A stretch of 64,000 bases of DNA from Planococcus halocryophilus (GTDB lineage Bacteria; Bacillota; Bacilli; Bacillales_A; Planococcaceae), in NCBI RefSeq assembly GCF_001687585.2, contig NZ_CP016537.2:1832001-1896000 (forward strand), in the 5' to 3' direction. Positions within the stretch are counted from its first letter, which is position 1, and each line of letters opens with the position of its first letter. The position numbers and the translations under genes are program-made. Under the pieces are notes generated by a model, which worked only from the letters and a program-made list of their open reading frames with translations, was not told the origin of the DNA and did not search any database. This document shows positions 8,454-16,839 of this stretch, in pieces.

Positions 8454-9293
8454 TTAATCGGTATAATACATAAATCCTATTGCACCGATTCCTGTGTGCG
8501 TGGAAATTACTGGCGTTGTAAAGTCAAATTGAATATCGTCAAAACCGGTTTCTTTAATTTTTTCACGCAACGGACCTGCCATTGCAAGTCCATTGGCGTG
8601 AGCGATACCAACACCTTTTACTTGCTTGCCTGTAGTCCGGTCGAGAAAGTCTTTCATTAAATAATCTACTACTTGCTTATGGCTTCTAACTTTAGCAACT
8701 GGTGTATATTCACCACTATCTAAAGAAGCGATCGGCTTGATTTTCATCAAGGATCCTAATAACGCACGACCTTTTCCGATTCGTCCGCCTTTCACAAGGT
8801 TATCTAGTGTATCTACCACTACAAACAGTTTTGTATTGAGGCGAACTTGCTCTATTCGCGCAACAATTTCGTCCATCGACTTTCCTTCCTTGGCCATTTT
8901 AGCTGCCTCAAAAACTTGGAAAGTTAAAGCGTGCGAAATATAACGAGAATCAACGACCGTGACGTCTGAATCAGAGAGTTGAGCTGCTGTTTTTGCAGAC
9001 TCAACAGTACCACTCATCCCTCCAGTCATATGGATAGATAAAATTTGATCCCCATTTCCACCTAGCTTGTCATACAACTCTTTGAAAACGCCCGGAGCTG
9101 GTTGGGAGCTTTTTGGCATTTCTTTTGTATTTTTCATTAACTCTAGAAAAGATTCTGGTTCAAGATCTACTCGATCCAAATAAGTTTTTCCACCGACTTG
9201 TATGCTCAATGGAACTACATGTAAATCATATTTTTTAATGACCTCCGGTTTTAAATCAGCGGTCGAATCCGTGACGATATGAATTTTTGACAT
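8454..9293 (-). CDS. DegV family fatty-acid-binding protein
   Basis: A 279-residue cytoplasmic protein beginning MSKIHIVTDSTADL. DegV/FakB proteins bind a single fatty acid, and some present it to the FakA kinase for phosphorylation. The family signature is seen at the start (VTDSTADL), in SIHMTGGMSGTVESA and VVDSRYISHAL, and at the end THTGIGAIGF. A longer frame adds 18 residues upstream, but GAAAAGAG before the internal ATG and the family start favour this one. It lies beside the plsC-like acyltransferase, in keeping with a lipid role. No fakA is in the window. Confidence 0.9.
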   Translation of the reverse strand: MSKIHIVTDSTADLKPEVIKKYDLHVVPLSIQVGGKTYLDRVDLEPESFLELMKNTKEMPKSSQPAPGVFKELYDKLGGNGDQILSIHMTGGMSGTVESAKTAAQLSDSDVTVVDSRYISHALTFQVFEAAKMAKEGKSMDEIVARIEQVRLNTKLFVVVDTLDNLVKGGRIGKGRALLGSLMKIKPIASLDSGEYTPVAKVRSHKQVVDYLMKDFLDRTTGKQVKGVGIAHANGLAMAGPLREKIKETGFDDIQFDFTTPVISTHTGIGAIGFMYYTD

Positions 9294-9368
9294 GAAATCA
9301 CTCTTTTCTTCACTTAGATTTAAGTAATGGAATTGCAAGAAAACCATGTAAATTGCTATTCAGTAATA

Positions 9369-10118
9369 TTAATCTAAATTGTATTTTTGCATAGATAGTG
9401 TAACAATCGTTTCAGCAATTCTTGAATGAATCATTGCTATTGCCTCTTTTGTATTCATTTCTTTTATTGTGTCACTAGAAATCGGATCCAAAAGTTGAAC
9501 TTGTACAGTTGCCGGCATTACTTTATTGTTGTTTTTTTCCATAATATCCGCAGTTCCATGGATTGCAATTGGTAAAATCGATACATTTGCATCTTTTGCA
9601 ATACGCAAGAAACCTGCTTTAAATTCACCAAGGCCATCACCTTTGCTTCTCGTTCCTTCAGGAAAAATCAAAATTGAATGGCCTTCTTTCAACTTTTCTA
9701 CTGTATCTGTAATCGATTTCAATGCACTTCGGCGATCGGTTCGATCTAAAAATACACAGTTCATCTCTTCCATATACATCGGAATGATAGGGAATTTTTT
9801 TACTTCTTTTTTAGAAATAAAACCAAATGGTTTTGGAATCGTAGAAAGCAATGTTGGAATATCAAAGTTTCCTTCATGATTACTGACAAACAGCACAGGT
9901 CCTTCAGGTAATTTTTCAAGCCCTTGAATAGACACTTTACTTTTCGTCCGCTTCATAATGCCCGTTGCCCATTTTTGCGGTTCCGTATGAATTAGTTGAT
10001 CATATTCCTCAAGAGACAATTGTTTCTTCTGTTTCATGAATTTCCTCAAACTTATTGCGCTAAATGGCAAATAGCCAAAAATAAAGGAGAATGTACGAAA
10101 AGAATTAAGCATGGGCAT
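9369..10118 (-). CDS. plsC: 1-acyl-sn-glycerol-3-phosphate acyltransferase (PlsC family)
   Basis: Transfers an acyl chain to lysophosphatidic acid at the membrane, making phosphatidic acid. The catalytic NHEGNFD (NHx4D type) and the later FPEGTRSKGDG motif are both present, as is IIPMYMEEMNCVFLDR. At 249 residues the length is usual. The start overlaps the end of dfrA by up to 14 bases (two close ATGs, the second two codons later), so the genes are coupled. Its place inside a folate gene chain is unusual for plsC and may mark a paralogue; the exact lipid substrate is not certain. Confidence 0.88.
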   Translation of the reverse strand: MPMLNSFRTFSFIFGYLPFSAISLRKFMKQKKQLSLEEYDQLIHTEPQKWATGIMKRTKSKVSIQGLEKLPEGPVLFVSNHEGNFDIPTLLSTIPKPFGFISKKEVKKFPIIPMYMEEMNCVFLDRTDRRSALKSITDTVEKLKEGHSILIFPEGTRSKGDGLGEFKAGFLRIAKDANVSILPIAIHGTADIMEKNNNKVMPATVQVQLLDPISSDTIKEMNTKEAIAMIHSRIAETIVTLSMQKYNLD

Positions 10119-10602
10119 TTTTCTTTTTCCGTCTTTCGTATACTAAATATGAAAAAGCTACATCATTTGAAATTTGCTGCTCCGATTCTGAAACAAGTTT
10201 CCACTCACGGCCATATTCCGGAAAATAAGTGTCTCCGTCAAATTCTTGGTGAATTAATGTAATGTAAAGGCGATCAGCATCAGGTAATACCGACTCAAAA
10301 ATTTGTTCTCCACCAATAATCATTACTTCCTCATGTGCTTCTTTTGCCAATTTGATGGCATCAGACAAATTGTGTACCACGTCTACGCCTTCTGCCTCGT
10401 AATAATCGTTGCGTGTCACAACGATATTACGGCGTTTTGGAAGCGGACGACCTATAGATTCATACGTATTGCGACCCATAACAATGCCTTTTCCAATCGT
10501 ATGTTCTTTAAAATAAGCCAAATCAGCAGGAATATGCCAAGGCAATTCGTTATTCTTTCCAATGACCCGGTTAGGATCATGCGCTACCATCAATGAAATC
10601 AT
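10105..10602 (-). CDS. dfrA: Dihydrofolate reductase
   Basis: Reduces dihydrofolate to tetrahydrofolate with NADPH and is the target of trimethoprim. The N-terminal MISLMVAHDPNRVIGKNNEL, the PWHIPADLAYFKEHT stretch with the substrate-binding acidic residue, GRNTYESIGRPLP and IIGGEQIFE are diagnostic. 165 residues, normal. It follows thyA by about 64 bases, the common thyA-dfrA arrangement in which DHFR recycles the dihydrofolate made by thymidylate synthase. Firm call. Confidence 0.97.
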   Translation of the reverse strand: MISLMVAHDPNRVIGKNNELPWHIPADLAYFKEHTIGKGIVMGRNTYESIGRPLPKRRNIVVTRNDYYEAEGVDVVHNLSDAIKLAKEAHEEVMIIGGEQIFESVLPDADRLYITLIHQEFDGDTYFPEYGREWKLVSESEQQISNDVAFSYLVYERRKKKNAHA

Positions 10603-10666
10603 ACATATTCCTCCTACCCCGCTTTTTACGGGTGTTAAACTCTATTTAACGAAATCCTGTTGCCCA

Positions 10667-11611
10667 TTAAACCGCAACGGGTGCTTTTATCCGCGGGTGT
10701 GGATCATAACCTTCAATCGTGATATCTGCAAGCGTTAAATCAAATATGGATTCGACTTCCTCATTAATATGTAATGTTGGAAGCGGTTTTGGCTCTCTAG
10801 TTAGTTGTTCTTCTACTTGTGATAAGTGATTTGAATATAGATGTGTGTCGCCTGTTGTGTAAACAAAATCGCCAACTTCCAAATTGCATTCACGGGCAAT
10901 AAGGTGTGTCAACAATGCATAAGAAGCGATATTAAACGGCACCCCTAAAAAGACATCTGCACTTCGTTGATACAGCTGACATGAAAGTTTTCCATCTGCT
11001 ACGTAAAACTGGAAAATAATATGGCAAGGCGGTAAGGCCATGTCGTCTATAAATTCTGGATTCCATGCGGTAACAAGATGTCGACGGGAATCCGGATTCT
11101 TTTTAATGGATTCGATGACATTTTTTAATTGATCGATCGTTTCGCCTTCTGTTGTTGCCCACGAACGCCATTGCTTACCGTAAACCGGACCTAAATCCCC
11201 GTATTTCCCAGCGAATACCGGGTTATTAATCACTTGTTGTTGGAAAATTTGCATCTGCTGTTTATATAGTTCTGCAAACTCAGGATCTTTCTGGGCACGA
11301 CGACCAAAATCTGTCATATCCGGCCCTGTATATTCGTCACTTTCTACCCACTGGGCAAATGCCCATTCGTCCCATATATGATTATTGTCTTGTAGCAATG
11401 CTCGAACGTTTGTATCTCCTTTAATAAACCAAAGTAGTTCAGATACAATTAAACGGAATGCCGTTTTTTTAGTTGTCATTAATGGAAATCCTTGCGTCAA
11501 GTCAAATCGCATTTGATGGCCAAAAACACTCAATGTTCCTGTACCCGTTCGATCTTCTTTTGTTGCTCCATTATGTAAAATGTGTTCGCATAATTCTAAA
11601 TATTGCTTCAT
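10667..11611 (-). CDS. thyA: Thymidylate synthase
   Basis: Converts dUMP to dTMP with methylene-tetrahydrofolate. The catalytic cysteine lies in [11 protein letters not shown], followed by [18 protein letters not shown] and GDTHLYSNH. The protein is 314 residues, the longer form with the insertion known from lactobacilli and staphylococci, not the 264-residue form. Start [12 protein letters not shown] follows a GGAGG-like site. It heads the chain with dfrA, plsC-like and degV genes. Firm call. Confidence 0.97.
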   Translation of the reverse strand: MKQYLELCEHILHNGATKEDRTGTGTLSVFGHQMRFDLTQGFPLMTTKKTAFRLIVSELLWFIKGDTNVRALLQDNNHIWDEWAFAQWVESDEYTGPDMTDFGRRAQKDPEFAELYKQQMQIFQQQVINNPVFAGKYGDLGPVYGKQWRSWATTEGETIDQLKNVIESIKKNPDSRRHLVTAWNPEFIDDMALPPCHIIFQFYVADGKLSCQLYQRSADVFLGVPFNIASYALLTHLIARECNLEVGDFVYTTGDTHLYSNHLSQVEEQLTREPKPLPTLHINEEVESIFDLTLADITIEGYDPHPRIKAPVAV

Positions 11612-11704
11612 GTAATTCGCCTCCGTTGTTAAGTTTAATCATAACAAAAATATTGACTAAGGACACATCTGAACTAATAATACCTATTCATAAAATTATC
11701 AAAA

Positions 11705-11735
11705 CAAAAAACCGTCACAAAGTGAACGGTTTAAG
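11705..11735 (-). terminator. Intrinsic terminator after ypjP
   Basis: On the minus strand AACCGTTCAC-TTT-GTGACGGTT with one bulge, then TTTTTG; the hairpin begins at the ypjP stop codon. Confidence 0.75.
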
Positions 11736-12324
11736 AAAGCCATTTTGGCGGTGTGTTTTTAGACCAATAGATATCACCTAGAGTAATATGTTTTTGGAAG
11801 TTATCTTCAGCTATATGATAATGGAAGTTAAAAGAATAACCTACTTGAGGCTTTTTCTCTGTTCGAACATGAAAACGAATTTCGTCTATATTTGTTTTAG
11901 TATCGTAAATATGGAATATTTTTTCAGCATAATCACCTGACGGCTTTTCGGAAATTGCCAAGGTTTTCAGTTTGCCGTCTTCTAGACTTGCCAAATGAAC
12001 GTCGATTGCTCGCTGAATGTTTGGCAAAATCATTGTTTGGAATTCATCTTGAATGACAGGACCGATTCGAGATCCAAATTTCAAATACGCCTGCTCTTCT
12101 GCAGATTGATAAGCCAAATCGAATATGGAGTCATTTGTGTCATAAAACTCGCTCGGATCTACCCAATCATAAATATATTGTTTGTTATCACTTTCCGCTG
12201 CGTGTGATTTTGGTTGACCCTTTTCGTCTAAAAGCGACTCCCAGATTAAATGATTCGGAGAGATTGCGCCCAATGTCAAAACGGCAACTGCAATCATCAG
12301 CGACTTTTGCCACCAATTTTTCAT
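11731..12324 (-). CDS. ypjP: YpjP-like exported protein
   Basis: A 197-residue protein with an N-terminal signal or anchor (KSLMIAVAVLTLGAISP) and a soluble extracytoplasmic domain. It resembles the YpjP family, which lies beside thyB and dfrA in B. subtilis, the same neighbourhood as here; function is unknown. The C-terminal part contains FHVRTEKKPQVGYSFNFHYH. The ATG chosen is preceded by AAAAGGTGA; two codons just upstream could also start. Moderate certainty, driven by both similarity and synteny. Confidence 0.72.
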   Translation of the reverse strand: MKNWWQKSLMIAVAVLTLGAISPNHLIWESLLDEKGQPKSHAAESDNKQYIYDWVDPSEFYDTNDSIFDLAYQSAEEQAYLKFGSRIGPVIQDEFQTMILPNIQRAIDVHLASLEDGKLKTLAISEKPSGDYAEKIFHIYDTKTNIDEIRFHVRTEKKPQVGYSFNFHYHIAEDNFQKHITLGDIYWSKNTPPKWLS

Positions 12325-12471
12325 GAACATCACCTTTTCTTTATGAACATTTTAGTAACATATCTGTTTATTTATACGATTTTCACGGGGAAAGGTTTCA
12401 TCTTCTTGAAATTCATTGTACAATAAAGTCATTAACAACGCCTTGTTTTTTTTTGAAAAGGAGGAATTTTC

Positions 12472-12549
12472 GTGGATGCATCATTATTGATCGGATTGGG
12501 TCTCCTATTTATGCTCGGATACTTGACTTCACTTTCATTTACAGATTAA
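12472..12549 (+). CDS. Candidate 25-residue membrane miniprotein
   Basis: A GTG-started frame of 25 codons, translated (M)DASLLIGLGLLFMLGYLTSL plus SFTD, is preceded by AAAAGGAGG at seven bases and followed at once by a strong terminator. The product would be a single membrane helix with an acidic tail. The tight package of strong ribosome binding site, short frame and terminator argues for a real gene. It is divergent from ypjP. No homologue is recognised; it could also be a leader of an unknown RNA. Confidence 0.55.
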   Translation: MDASLLIGLGLLFMLGYLTSLSFTD

Positions 12550-12556
12550 TAACAAA

Positions 12557-12597
12557 TAAAAAAACTCCCTAAAATTTAGGGAGTTTTTTTATTTGTT
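12557..12597 (+). terminator. Intrinsic terminator, bidirectional
   Basis: ACTCCCTAAA-ATTTAGGGAGT with seven T on the right and seven A on the left; serves the miniprotein gene and the converging rhodanese operon. Confidence 0.9.
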
Positions 12598-12621
12598 TTA
12601 ACTCATTTTTTCAATAATCGC

Positions 12622-12993
12622 CTATTTTTCTACGTTGCCTTCCCATGAAGACATCCCTTGAGCTACATTTACAAACTCATAGCCTTCTTCAAGCATCAAT
12701 TCACTCGCTTGTTGAGACCGGTTGCCAGACTGGCAAATGACAACGTATTTTTTGTCTTGTTGAATACCTTCAAAATCACCATTTTGCATTCCCGTAAGTG
12801 GCTCGTTTTGCGCCCCTGGGATATGCCCTTGATCAAATTCAAACGGTTCGCGAACGTCCAATACAGTGTAGCCGGCATCTTGCTTTTCAGCCACTTGATC
12901 GATTTGGATAGTTTCATAATCTGCTTCTTGTCCGCACGCCGCTAACAGTAGCGCACTGACAATTGCGAGCATCAATACGAGTCGCTTTGTCAT
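12622..12993 (-). CDS. Rhodanese-domain lipoprotein
   Basis: A 123-residue lipoprotein with lipobox LLLAAC (Cys20) and one rhodanese domain. The active-site loop CQSGNRS places the catalytic cysteine at residue 87; the domain also shows VLDVREPFEFDQGHIPGA. Rhodaneses carry sulfane sulfur as an enzyme persulfide. An exported lipoprotein form would act outside the membrane. Its ATG shares one base with the stop of the cytoplasmic rhodanese gene (TAATG), so the pair is coupled. Third gene of the glutaredoxin/rhodanese operon. Confidence 0.9.
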   Translation of the reverse strand: MTKRLVLMLAIVSALLLAACGQEADYETIQIDQVAEKQDAGYTVLDVREPFEFDQGHIPGAQNEPLTGMQNGDFEGIQQDKKYVVICQSGNRSQQASELMLEEGYEFVNVAQGMSSWEGNVEK

Positions 12994-13289
12994 TACTCAA
13001 TGTCGCCTTCCCATGCCATCATGCCGCCTTCAACGTTTGTTACATTATAACCTTGGTTGTCTAAAAATTTGCATGCAGAGCTACTACGTCCGCCTGCTTG
13101 GCAGTTCACATAGTATTGTTCTTTTTTGTCCAATTCGTTCATCTTGAATTCCAATAACCCTAAAGGCATATTCACAGCTCCAGGAATTTTTCCAGTCGCC
13201 ACTTCTGATGTTTCACGCACGTCAATAATGTTTACTTTTTTACCTTCTTCTAATAATGTCTGTAGCTCTTTTGTAGAAATCGATTTCAT
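12993..13289 (-). CDS. Cytoplasmic single-domain rhodanese
   Basis: A 98-residue sulfurtransferase with IIDVRETSEVATGKIPGAVN and the active loop CQAGGRSSSA (catalytic Cys63). Such small rhodaneses move persulfide sulfur, often in operons controlled by the persulfide sensor CstR. It lies between a glutaredoxin and a rhodanese lipoprotein, and the promoter of this operon contains a CsoR/CstR-like operator, which fits a role in handling sulfide or persulfide. The exact acceptor is unknown. Confidence 0.9.
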   Translation of the reverse strand: MKSISTKELQTLLEEGKKVNIIDVRETSEVATGKIPGAVNMPLGLLEFKMNELDKKEQYYVNCQAGGRSSSACKFLDNQGYNVTNVEGGMMAWEGDIE

Positions 13290-13348
13290 CTATAATTCCT
13301 CCTAATAATTTGGTTTTTAATTAGTATTTTATTCATAATGTAAATTGT

Positions 13349-13585
13349 TTATGCGTTCAATAATTCCGAAACGCGATTCGGATCGAAACCGAGAACCCAC
13401 TCACCGTTTATATTTGTTTGTGGTACGCCCATTTGGCCAGTTGTTTGCACGAGGCGATTAGCTGCCGCTTGATCGTGCTGCACATTTACTTCTGTATACG
13501 CAACATTATTCTGTTCCAGAAAATTTTTCATCATTGTGCAGTAAGGGCACGTATCTGTTGAGTAAACTGTAACTTGGTTTGACAT
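13349..13585 (-). CDS. Glutaredoxin family protein
   Basis: A 78-residue thioredoxin-fold protein with the CPYC active site at residues 13-16 and GQMGVPQTNINGEWVLGFD, whose cis-Pro (VPQ) is standard. Glutaredoxins reduce disulfides or mixed disulfides with glutathione or other thiols; this NrdH/YruB-like short form could also accept electrons from thioredoxin reductase. Glutathione is likely available in this organism because gshF is in the same window. First gene of the operon; ribosome binding site AGGAGGAAGCG. Confidence 0.88.
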   Translation of the reverse strand: MSNQVTVYSTDTCPYCTMMKNFLEQNNVAYTEVNVQHDQAAANRLVQTTGQMGVPQTNINGEWVLGFDPNRVSELLNA

Positions 13586-13628
13586 AATCGCTTCCTCCTA
13601 AAAAATAAGATCAATTGAATGTACTCGA

Positions 13629-13657
13629 AATATACCACAGGGGGTATATAGTTTCAA
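13629..13657 (-). promoter_or_regulatory. Promoter of the glutaredoxin/rhodanese operon with a CsoR/CstR-like operator in the spacer
   Basis: Read on the minus strand: TTGAAA (-35, 13657-13652), 17-nt spacer, TATATT (-10, 13634-13629) with TGG before it, about 45 nt from the glutaredoxin ATG. The spacer contains ATATACCCCCTGTGGTATAT, a near-palindrome with outer arms ATATACC/GGTATAT and a C-run, the shape of CsoR-family operators. CstR, a persulfide sensor of this family, controls rhodanese operons in staphylococci. Promoter elements are seen; the identity of the regulator is inferred and no csoR/cstR gene is in the window. Confidence 0.65.
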
Positions 13658-13719
13658 GAGATTTGCTTGGCTTTGATTTCTTTTTATGCTTTATCATTTA
13701 CAAATTAAATTAACAAAAT

Positions 13720-13779
13720 AAAAATAGCATCTTATTTCGCAAATCAGATTGAAAAATCTGGCGATAATAGATGCTATTC
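13720..13779 (-). terminator. Terminator after the ypiP-like gene
   Basis: AATAGCATCT (13723-13732) pairs with AGATGCTATT (13769-13778); a second small hairpin CAGATT-GAAAA-AATCTG sits inside. On the minus strand the stem is followed by a T-rich run. Confidence 0.75.
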
Positions 13780-13795
13780 TTCAATCTTACTTCGA

Positions 13796-14581
13796 TTAGT
13801 TATTTTCCTGTGCGAGAATGATCACACCGTAGTGAAATTTAGTATTCGGTCGCACGCGTCGCACAAAACCAAACCGTTCAAAATCCTGAGAGCTGAAATG
13901 CGCTTTTAACACAATACTCTTTCTAGCCACCCGTTTAGCTTCAGCTACCCATTGTGCTGTTAACTGACCTTGATTAGCCAAGCCTTTAATTGCTGTAAAG
14001 TTTGTTGCTTCTGTAATTTCTTCTGTAAACATCGGATCCATGTATATGACATCGATAGAATTCGACTCAAGTTTTTTTAGAAACGAAACGGCATCACAAG
14101 AAACCACTTCTATTCGTTTCATCGCGTCTATTAAGTGCGGCATTCCACTATATTGTTTTAACCCTTGTTTTACGACGTAAGCAAGAATCGGATGACTTTC
14201 GCAACCAATAACGTGCCCACCTTTCCCTACGCGCTGAGAAGCGACCAAAGAGTCTGATGCAAGACCTAAAGTACAATCTAAAAAAGAGTCTCCTGGCTTT
14301 AAATTAGAAACTACAACTAACGGATCTTCCTCGAGCGGTCTCTTCGTCCGATACGCAGCTGAATTCGGATGAAAAAAGAACGGCTCCGTTTTACCCAGTG
14401 GATAAAACTCGAGTCGTTCTTTTAAACAAATCAACAAATCAGACGATTCATCCGCATGCATTTTCTTAATAGAGCGCTTATTGCGTACCACTTGCTGAAG
14501 CGACAGTTCTGTTGAAACTCGCTCCGCCCACTCCATCATAGATGAAGTTGAGCGAGAAGCTGTTGTGACGACCGTTTTCAC
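13796..14581 (-). CDS. ypiP: Class I SAM-dependent methyltransferase, YpiP/RsmJ-like
   Basis: A 261-residue cytoplasmic methyltransferase. FLDCTLGLASDSLVAS is the SAM-binding motif I of the YpiP family, HPNSAAYRTKRPLEEDPL precedes it as in the RsmJ (16S rRNA m2G1516) group, and DVIYMDPMF is a DPMF motif IV of base N-methylating enzymes. An rRNA or tRNA substrate is therefore plausible but unproven for the Bacillales members. It overlaps brxA by four bases (ATGA), a coupling also consistent with the yph/ypi neighbourhood. Function beyond methyl transfer is inference. Confidence 0.82.
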   Translation of the reverse strand: MKTVVTTASRSTSSMMEWAERVSTELSLQQVVRNKRSIKKMHADESSDLLICLKERLEFYPLGKTEPFFFHPNSAAYRTKRPLEEDPLVVVSNLKPGDSFLDCTLGLASDSLVASQRVGKGGHVIGCESHPILAYVVKQGLKQYSGMPHLIDAMKRIEVVSCDAVSFLKKLESNSIDVIYMDPMFTEEITEATNFTAIKGLANQGQLTAQWVAEAKRVARKSIVLKAHFSSQDFERFGFVRRVRPNTKFHYGVIILAQENN

Positions 14582-15015
14582 TGAGCGGCCACCTGTTCAA
14601 GCGCTTGTGCTAGATGGTCACGAATTTGTTCCATTGGATAACCCTCTATTTGTTCGCGTGGAATAAAATGTGCCAACTCGCCATCTTTGACTACCGCAAT
14701 CGATGGTGAAGACGGAGCAACTTCTTCAAAATAATGACGCATTTGCGCTGTCGCTTCTTTATCTTGTCCTGCAAAGACCGTTACCAAATGTTCGGGTTTT
14801 GCTTCTACTGTTTGAAGCGCTTCTATAACCGCTGGACGTGCCAATCCTGCTGCACAGCCACAAATTGAGTTAATCACAATTAGACTTGTTCCTTTAGCGC
14901 TACTCATATGGTCATTTACTTCCTCAGCCGTCAACAATTCTGTAAATCCTGCTCCAGCCAATTCCTGGCGCATCGGCACCACAATGCCCTTCATGTATTC
15001 ATCATATGCGTTCAT
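14578..15015 (-). CDS. brxA: Bacilliredoxin BrxA (YphP family)
   Basis: A 145-residue thioredoxin-fold protein with the CGC active site (Cys52, Cys54) in VINSICGCAAGLARPA, the signature of BrxA/BrxB. Bacilliredoxins remove bacillithiol from S-bacillithiolated proteins after oxidative stress. Its presence implies that the organism makes bacillithiol, which matters because gshF for glutathione is also in this window. The start is MNAYDEYMKG after a GGGGCGAAAAGC site. Firm identification. Confidence 0.95.
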   Translation of the reverse strand: MNAYDEYMKGIVVPMRQELAGAGFTELLTAEEVNDHMSSAKGTSLIVINSICGCAAGLARPAVIEALQTVEAKPEHLVTVFAGQDKEATAQMRHYFEEVAPSSPSIAVVKDGELAHFIPREQIEGYPMEQIRDHLAQALEQVAAQ

Positions 15016-15192
15016 GCTTTTCGCCCCTTTTCGTTTAAACTTTTTCTAAAAACTCTAAGTTTTATCTACTTAAGTGTAACCTAGATGCTCCTGAATTTCA
15101 TAGTATGCCGATTTAAATGTGATTTTTTTATGAATTTATTAGTTTAGTTCTGTATGATTAGATTTAAGTTAAAGGGATGAGGGTGAAAACAG

Positions 15193-15978
15193 ATGGATTT
15201 ACTAAAACAAATTAACGAATTAGACTTTGCATTGTTGCAGTCATTTTCCACCAAACATGATCGTCCATGGGGTGCTTTGTTTTTAAACGAACACCAACCA
15301 GATTATTATGATGCAAATCATGCATATGTAAGTGAACAGCCCGAACACCCTGAAAAAGTAATCGATGAAGTGGTGTCATTTTATAGATCTCACTCAATTA
15401 CGCCACGATTTTATTTAGATTATATCGATTCGCTGACAAGTTTTATTGCCCAATTAAAAAATAACGGCTTTCAGTATGAAGAAATTCCTCAACCTATTCA
15501 GTTATGGAACAAAGAACTAACGTCATTATCAATCCCTGACCATGTAACGGTCGAAAAAGTAAACAATACGAATTATCATGACGCCTCGTGGGTCGAGTGT
15601 CAGATTAAAGAATTTGGTGGAAAAGCAGTTCGCGAAAAGGCTTTTGAAACAGAGTTTAAAGACAATCGTTATACGCATTATTTATTAAAAGTTAATGGCA
15701 AACCTAGTTCGACAGCGTGCTTATTTGTACATAAAAATCAAGGTCGTATCGAAAGTGTTGCGACTATCGAGAAAAATAGAGGAAAAGGATTAATTGGTTT
15801 TGTCTTACATCATATACAAAAAGAAGCTCAAATGATGCAGCTAGAAAAATTATGGGTTCACCCTATTAATGAACAAGTTGAAAAAGTCTATAGTCGATAC
15901 GCATTTGCTACGATTCATATTTTACAATCTGGTCATGCTTTTTTAGATGGGAAAAGCATTAAAGGCATTCACGAGTAA
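15193..15978 (+). CDS. GNAT-fold acetyltransferase-like protein
   Basis: A 261-residue protein in which residues about 120-255 look like a GNAT domain: SSTACLFVHKNQGRIESVATIEKNRGKGL contains the acetyl-CoA-binding RGKGL loop after a beta-strand, followed by GFVLHHIQKEAQ. The N-terminal half (about 1-115) resembles a degenerate second GNAT half. The acceptor is unknown. Start ATG follows AAAGGGATGAGGG. Monocistronic and divergent from brxA. Confidence 0.72.
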   Translation: MDLLKQINELDFALLQSFSTKHDRPWGALFLNEHQPDYYDANHAYVSEQPEHPEKVIDEVVSFYRSHSITPRFYLDYIDSLTSFIAQLKNNGFQYEEIPQPIQLWNKELTSLSIPDHVTVEKVNNTNYHDASWVECQIKEFGGKAVREKAFETEFKDNRYTHYLLKVNGKPSSTACLFVHKNQGRIESVATIEKNRGKGLIGFVLHHIQKEAQMMQLEKLWVHPINEQVEKVYSRYAFATIHILQSGHAFLDGKSIKGIHE

Positions 15979-16039
15979 ATCAGAAGTGACATTAATCGAG
16001 TGGGTTCTAAACAAGAAACTTAAATGATAGGAGAAATCC

Positions 16040-16186
16040 ATGAAAAAGAAAAAGAAGAAAGACAATTGCATTACTGATTTCTTTAAAGACCTTAGTATTC
16101 AAATTGTTTTTGAATTGCTCTTATCCGCTGTTTGGAACACATTATTATTTATTCCAAGACTGTTGATTCGATTATTTAGCAGTGTT
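16040..16186 (+). CDS. Small basic membrane protein (48 aa)
   Basis: A 48-codon frame starting MKKKKKKDN, with six lysines in a row followed by an amphipathic then hydrophobic stretch (LSIQIVFELLLSAVWNTLLF) and an arginine-containing tail. The ATG has ATAGGAG at seven bases. It lies 61 nt after the GNAT gene and may be co-transcribed. I do not recognise the family; similar tiny Lys-rich membrane proteins are common in Bacillales. Function unknown. Confidence 0.6.
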
Positions 16187-16241
16187 TAACTTTGCGTTTA
16201 CGCATTTATCAAGCTATCTATTATTATCTATAAGACAATTT

Positions 16242-16265
16242 AAAAAGCCACCCATCAGGATGACT
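16242..16265 (-). terminator. Terminator overlapping the 3-prime end of the 68-aa gene
   Basis: On the minus strand AGTCATCC-TGAT-GGGTGGCT (with G-U pairs) followed by five T; the hairpin includes the stop region. Confidence 0.6.
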
Positions 16266-16461
16266 TGAATAGTGATATTTGAATACCTTCAGCTGATGGT
16301 GGGCGAAGAGTTATGGTAGTTCCCATTTCTTCTACCGTATAATCTTTTAAAAACTCTTCTACGTCTTTTGCATGCTCAGCAACTGATTCTCTGATAAGCT
16401 CTCTAATAATTAATGTACTTCTTTTTTGACTCAATACTATTCCATTGACCGTAAGATTCAC
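16255..16461 (-). CDS. Hypothetical protein (68 aa)
   Basis: A GTG-started frame, (M)NLTVNGIVLSQKRSTLII onward, with a strong AGGAGGG nine bases upstream. The protein is soluble and mixed charged, with a predicted helix (HAKDVEEFLKDYTVEEMG). I do not recognise it. It is a single-gene unit with its own terminator. Nothing around it suggests a job. Confidence 0.6.
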   Translation of the reverse strand: MNLTVNGIVLSQKRSTLIIRELIRESVAEHAKDVEEFLKDYTVEEMGTTITLRPPSAEGIQISLFKSS

Positions 16462-16658
16462 CTGAAACCCTCCTATGTATACTTAAAAGATATCATAAAT
16501 TTATTAACAAAAAACGTACACATGGACCTAATATTTTTAATTTTTTTTAGAAAAAAAGAGTAGATTATTGTCTTTTGTATCATTAAATGATTTTATATAC
16601 CTACTTTATGCCATGTTTATAATAGTTTTTACCATGAAACGGCGTTTTCTGACAAAGT

Positions 16659-16692
16659 AAAAAACTACCCCAATTGGGTAGTTTTTTTATTT
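16659..16692 (+). terminator. Orphan terminator in a 378-nt intergenic region
   Basis: ACTACCC-CAATT-GGGTAGT with T7 to the right and A6 to the left. No gene ends here on the plus strand. A TATAAT at 16618-16623 lies 41 nt upstream, so a very short transcript (with an eight-codon frame MKRRFLTK inside) could be made, or the hairpin terminates the 97-aa gene from the other side. The rest of 16462-16839 is AT-rich with nothing else recognised. Confidence 0.65.
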
Positions 16693-16839
16693 TATTAAAT
16701 AAAAATACATGGTAGCCAAGCTTTTATGGGTAGTTACGTGTAATAACTGTATACCTTAAATATCTCAACGCTGCGATGTTTTAGCTAAATATAGACAGCT
16801 TCCAGACGTTTTTACACACATTAGGTCTAAAGACTTTAT

